Shown in pieces: positions 61,951-64,000 of a stretch of DNA of 64,000 nt. Position numbers and translations under genes: made by a program. The stretch covers positions 1-64,000 of the forward strand of contig JACDNU010000008.1 of assembly GCA_017656505.1 (NCBI GenBank). Reading direction: 5' to 3'. The stretch is from Archaeoglobus sp. GTDB lineage: Archaea; Halobacteriota; Archaeoglobi; Archaeoglobales; Archaeoglobaceae. Position 1 is the stretch's first letter, and each line of letters starts with the position of its first letter. The notes below the pieces were generated by a model. The model was not told where the DNA came from, did not search any database, and worked only from the letters and a program-made list of their open reading frames with translations.

Positions 61951-62847
61951 ATGATAGCGGTACTTTCTGGTGGAACGGGAACTCCCAAGCTTCTTTGGGG
62001 ATTAAAGGAGATATATGATGACTTTTTCGTTGTTGTCAATACAGCAGAAGACGTATGGGTTTCGGGAAACAAGATCTGTCCGGATATAGATTCCGTCATC
62101 TACGCTCTCTCCGAATCCATCGACACGGAAACGTGGTGGGGCATAGCAGATGACACTTTCACAACCCATGAAAGGCTGAAATCTCTGGGATTCGATGAAG
62201 GGATGAGAATAGGCGATCTGGACAGGGCAACGCATATTCTAAGAAGTGAGTTACTGCGAAAAGGGAAAAGCTTGCTGCAAGCTATAAGAATTCTGAAAAA
62301 CAGTTTTGGGATTAAACAGGAAATTTTCCCGATGTGCAATGAGGAGGTTTCAACCCTCATCGAGACGAATGAAGGCTTAATGCACTTTCAGAATTTCTGG
62401 GTTGGAAGGAAGGGTGAGCCTGAGGTGAGTAAAATAATCTTCAATGGAATTGAGAAGGCGAGAATGCCTGAGGAAGTTAAAGATCTTCTCAAGCAATGCG
62501 ATTCAGTCGTAATCGGCCCGTCGAATCCGATAACGAGCATAGGGCCTATAATCTCTGTAAAGGGGTACGTTGAGGTTTTAAAGAGAAAGAGAGTTGTTGC
62601 CGTCTCACCCATTATCGGGAACAAGCCTGTAAGTGGGCCAGCAGCGAAGTTCATGCGAGCTTTGGGTTATGAAGTCTCTCCAGCTGGTGTTGCAGAGGTT
62701 TACAGAGACTTCATAGACGTTCTCGTGATCGATGAAAGGGACGCTGATTACGAAATTGAGTTCGCTGAAGTTACAAAAACGGACACAATTATGAAGGAGA
62801 AGGGCGATGCGGTAAGGCTCGCTAACTTTCTGCTTGATATCCTTTAA
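61951..62847 (+). CDS. cofD: 2-phospho-L-lactate transferase (F420 synthesis)
   Basis: Transfers the phospholactate (or PEP-derived) unit to Fo, giving F420-0. The start [16 protein letters not shown] is the family hallmark, followed by [28 protein letters not shown] and a [10 protein letters not shown] strand, with [17 protein letters not shown] and [13 protein letters not shown] near the end. ATG 61951 follows AGGTGG; a GTG at 61942 is less likely. Length about 298 residues. It gives a source of the cofactor for the LLM-type enzyme at 23391. Confidence 0.95.
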   Translation: MIAVLSGGTGTPKLLWGLKEIYDDFFVVVNTAEDVWVSGNKICPDIDSVIYALSESIDTETWWGIADDTFTTHERLKSLGFDEGMRIGDLDRATHILRSELLRKGKSLLQAIRILKNSFGIKQEIFPMCNEEVSTLIETNEGLMHFQNFWVGRKGEPEVSKIIFNGIEKARMPEEVKDLLKQCDSVVIGPSNPITSIGPIISVKGYVEVLKRKRVVAVSPIIGNKPVSGPAAKFMRALGYEVSPAGVAEVYRDFIDVLVIDERDADYEIEFAEVTKTDTIMKEKGDAVRLANFLLDIL

Positions 62848-62853
62848 CCTCCG

Positions 62854-63240
62854 CTAACCATAAACCTCTTTAACGATTTTTTCAAGTGCCTGCTTTACTT
62901 TCTTCACGAATTCCTCTGTGATCTCTTTTTCAACCTCCTCTTTCAGCGGACAGACATCGTCAACAACAACTTCTCCCTTTTCGTTGAGAACGAGGGGATA
63001 GATTCTGCATCCTTTCGGGCGGTGTTCGTAGATTGTACATCGGTTATTTTCGAGAAAGAAGCATCTCCCTCCTACATTCCTCAACCTTCTAACTCCATCG
63101 ACTACAATCGAGAAGTCGTCAACCTCGAAACCTAAGGAAAGTATTCTCTCAACATCCTCCATTGTTAGGGGCATCTCCGTGTCATAACAGCATTTTCCGC
63201 AGTTTATAGCTAGGCAATTAACCCTTATCATTTTTGCCAT
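62854..63240 (-). CDS. YkgJ-type cysteine-cluster protein
   Basis: A 128-residue protein with the cysteine pattern CLAINCGKCCYDTEMPLT and GGRCFFLENNRCTIYEHRPKGCRIYP, the YkgJ/CxxCxxCC family that binds a metal or iron-sulfur cluster. The function is unknown. It sits on the minus strand convergent with cofD and 12 nt after the asparagine-synthase-type gene, so may be cotranscribed with it. Confidence 0.85.
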   Translation of the reverse strand: MAKMIRVNCLAINCGKCCYDTEMPLTMEDVERILSLGFEVDDFSIVVDGVRRLRNVGGRCFFLENNRCTIYEHRPKGCRIYPLVLNEKGEVVVDDVCPLKEEVEKEITEEFVKKVKQALEKIVKEVYG

Positions 63241-63252
63241 CTTTTCCCGCTT

Positions 63253-64000
63253 TCACTTTACACCAAATTTCCTTAAATAATCCTGAACTTTCATACCTTC
63301 ACTTCTCGCAAGCTTTTTCAGAATTTCCGATGCGCCAGTTGAGTACTGGATTGCCTTCTTCTCCCTTTTGACAATCTCCTTGGGGAGCAAATCGAGAGCG
63401 ATCTTTCTCAGAATGTACTTCCTGACAACCTCTCCGTTAAGCTTTCTAACCTTGAGCTCTACCGGAAGCCTCAACGCGAGCTCAATAAGATCCCATTGGA
63501 GATATGGGGCCACAAGCTTTGTCTCAAAAGAGTATGCGATTTTCGTGTCTCTGACTAGGTTTTTGATCCCGATGCTCCTCACGTCTTCAACTAGAGAATC
63601 CCTCAGCTCTCTGCGATCCATCGTTGCATACCGCATGTATCCGCCAAAGAGTTCATCAGCCCCCTGGCCGAAAACTATGCTCGTGTAGCCGAGGTTTCTC
63701 GAGAACTCCATCACGAGGTAGATCGGAAGAGCTATCGAAACCTGCAATGCATCTGTGCTCTCGATCGTACTTATGAGCTTCGGCAAAACCTCTTCAACTT
63801 CCGTTTTCCCAAACCTCTTGATCTCCACATCCTTTCCAAGCAATTTTCCGCAAGCTCTAAGCCATTCTTCCTCCTTATCGTTTGCCGTTACAGAAACTAA
63901 GTCCAAGTCATAGATAGATGCAAGGAGGGATGAATCTATGCCGCCTGAAAAGGCTATGCAGCCCTTAGCTTTAAAATTTTTCAGGATGCTATAAAATCTC
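63253..64000 (-). CDS. Asparagine-synthase-type PP-loop protein (5' end beyond window)
   Basis: The frame is open to the right edge, so the N-terminus is missing. At the edge the PP-loop ATP-pyrophosphatase motif FSGGIDSS is found (about 63929-63952), followed by VFGQGADELFGGYMRY and a KYILRKIALDLLPKEIVKREKKAIQYSTGA block, which fit the synthetase domain of asparagine synthetase B. The glutaminase domain, if any, would be outside. At least 249 residues are visible. It could be AsnB or a shorter archaeal asparagine-synthase-related protein. Confidence 0.85.
   Translation of the reverse strand, partial: RFYSILKNFKAKGCIAFSGGIDSSLLASIYDLDLVSVTANDKEEEWLRACGKLLGKDVEIKRFGKTEVEEVLPKLISTIESTDALQVSIALPIYLVMEFSRNLGYTSIVFGQGADELFGGYMRYATMDRRELRDSLVEDVRSIGIKNLVRDTKIAYSFETKLVAPYLQWDLIELALRLPVELKVRKLNGEVVRKYILRKIALDLLPKEIVKREKKAIQYSTGASEILKKLARSEGMKVQDYLRKFGVK

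Overview
The window is chromosomal DNA from a euryarchaeon, most likely a member of the Archaeoglobales (Ferroglobus, Geoglobus or Archaeoglobus; I cannot fix the genus from sequence alone). The information-processing genes are archaeal: aRF1, RadB, aTrm56, the KEOPS subunit Pcc1, an archaeal RecJ-like DHH nuclease, aCPSF2 and CDC48. CofD and an F420-type LLM oxidoreductase point to coenzyme F420. Two tungsten aldehyde:ferredoxin oxidoreductases, a complete-looking beta-oxidation set and a methylmalonyl-CoA pathway fit an anaerobe that oxidises fatty or aromatic acids. Promoters are TATA-type, and several TATA boxes lie only 22-30 nt before the start codon, which suggests leaderless mRNAs. I see no tRNA, rRNA, CRISPR array or insertion sequence.

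Layout. 1-1067: a gene-poor stretch holding decayed remnants of a RelE-type toxin and a DUF5615 PIN-like protein. 1068-3151: two secreted or surface proteins (a tandem-repeat lipoprotein and a PGF-CTERM-like protein). 3263-15600: mostly housekeeping genes (argS, prf1, a cis-prenyltransferase, a radical SAM protein, cutA, an M50 protease, an FKBP isomerase with a long charged tail, a CYTH protein, a phosphoesterase, aCPSF2, aTrm56), then a frameshifted DsrE-family gene. 16112-21214: a three-gene surface operon encoding a beta-propeller/DUF4430 protein, a DUF4430 plus alpha-toroid protein, and a BtuF-like lipoprotein. DUF4430 and the toroid are the two folds of animal transcobalamin, so this looks like an undescribed archaeal cobalamin-capture system.

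21264-43734: catabolism. It holds a thioesterase, a thiolase/DUF35/F420-oxidoreductase operon, a cysteine hydrolase, a phenylacetate-CoA-ligase-type enzyme, an AorABC-like tungsten aldehyde oxidoreductase locus (flavoprotein, zinc ribbon, AOR, four-cluster ferredoxin, MoaD-like protein), an SDR and the methylmalonyl-CoA cluster (B12 subunit, epimerase, carboxyltransferase, a 44-residue small subunit, biotin carrier, mutase large subunit). A second AOR, a toxin-antitoxin pair, a nitroreductase and a second MoaD-like protein follow. 43764-51366: an old-yellow-enzyme/dienoyl-CoA reductase, membrane and PRC-barrel proteins, CDC48 with an unusual insertion, LarC and RadB. 51474-58496: EtfA, EtfB, a fused 3-hydroxyacyl-CoA dehydrogenase/enoyl-CoA hydratase, DUF35, a second thiolase and an acyl-CoA dehydrogenase, together a beta-oxidation unit. 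58761-64000: an information/cofactor operon (RecJ-like, Pcc1, HVO_0476-like, nucleotidyltransferase, CofD), then a cysteine-cluster protein and a truncated asparagine-synthase-type gene at the edge.

How the parts connect: acyl-CoA dehydrogenase and ETF start beta-oxidation, the fused FadB-type enzyme and thiolase/DUF35 complete it, and propionyl-CoA from odd chains could pass through carboxylation, epimerase and the B12-dependent mutase. The B12-capture-like operon would supply that mutase. An 11-nt element, ATAACGAAAAA, sits in the promoter regions of three of the beta-oxidation-type genes and is a candidate regulon signal.
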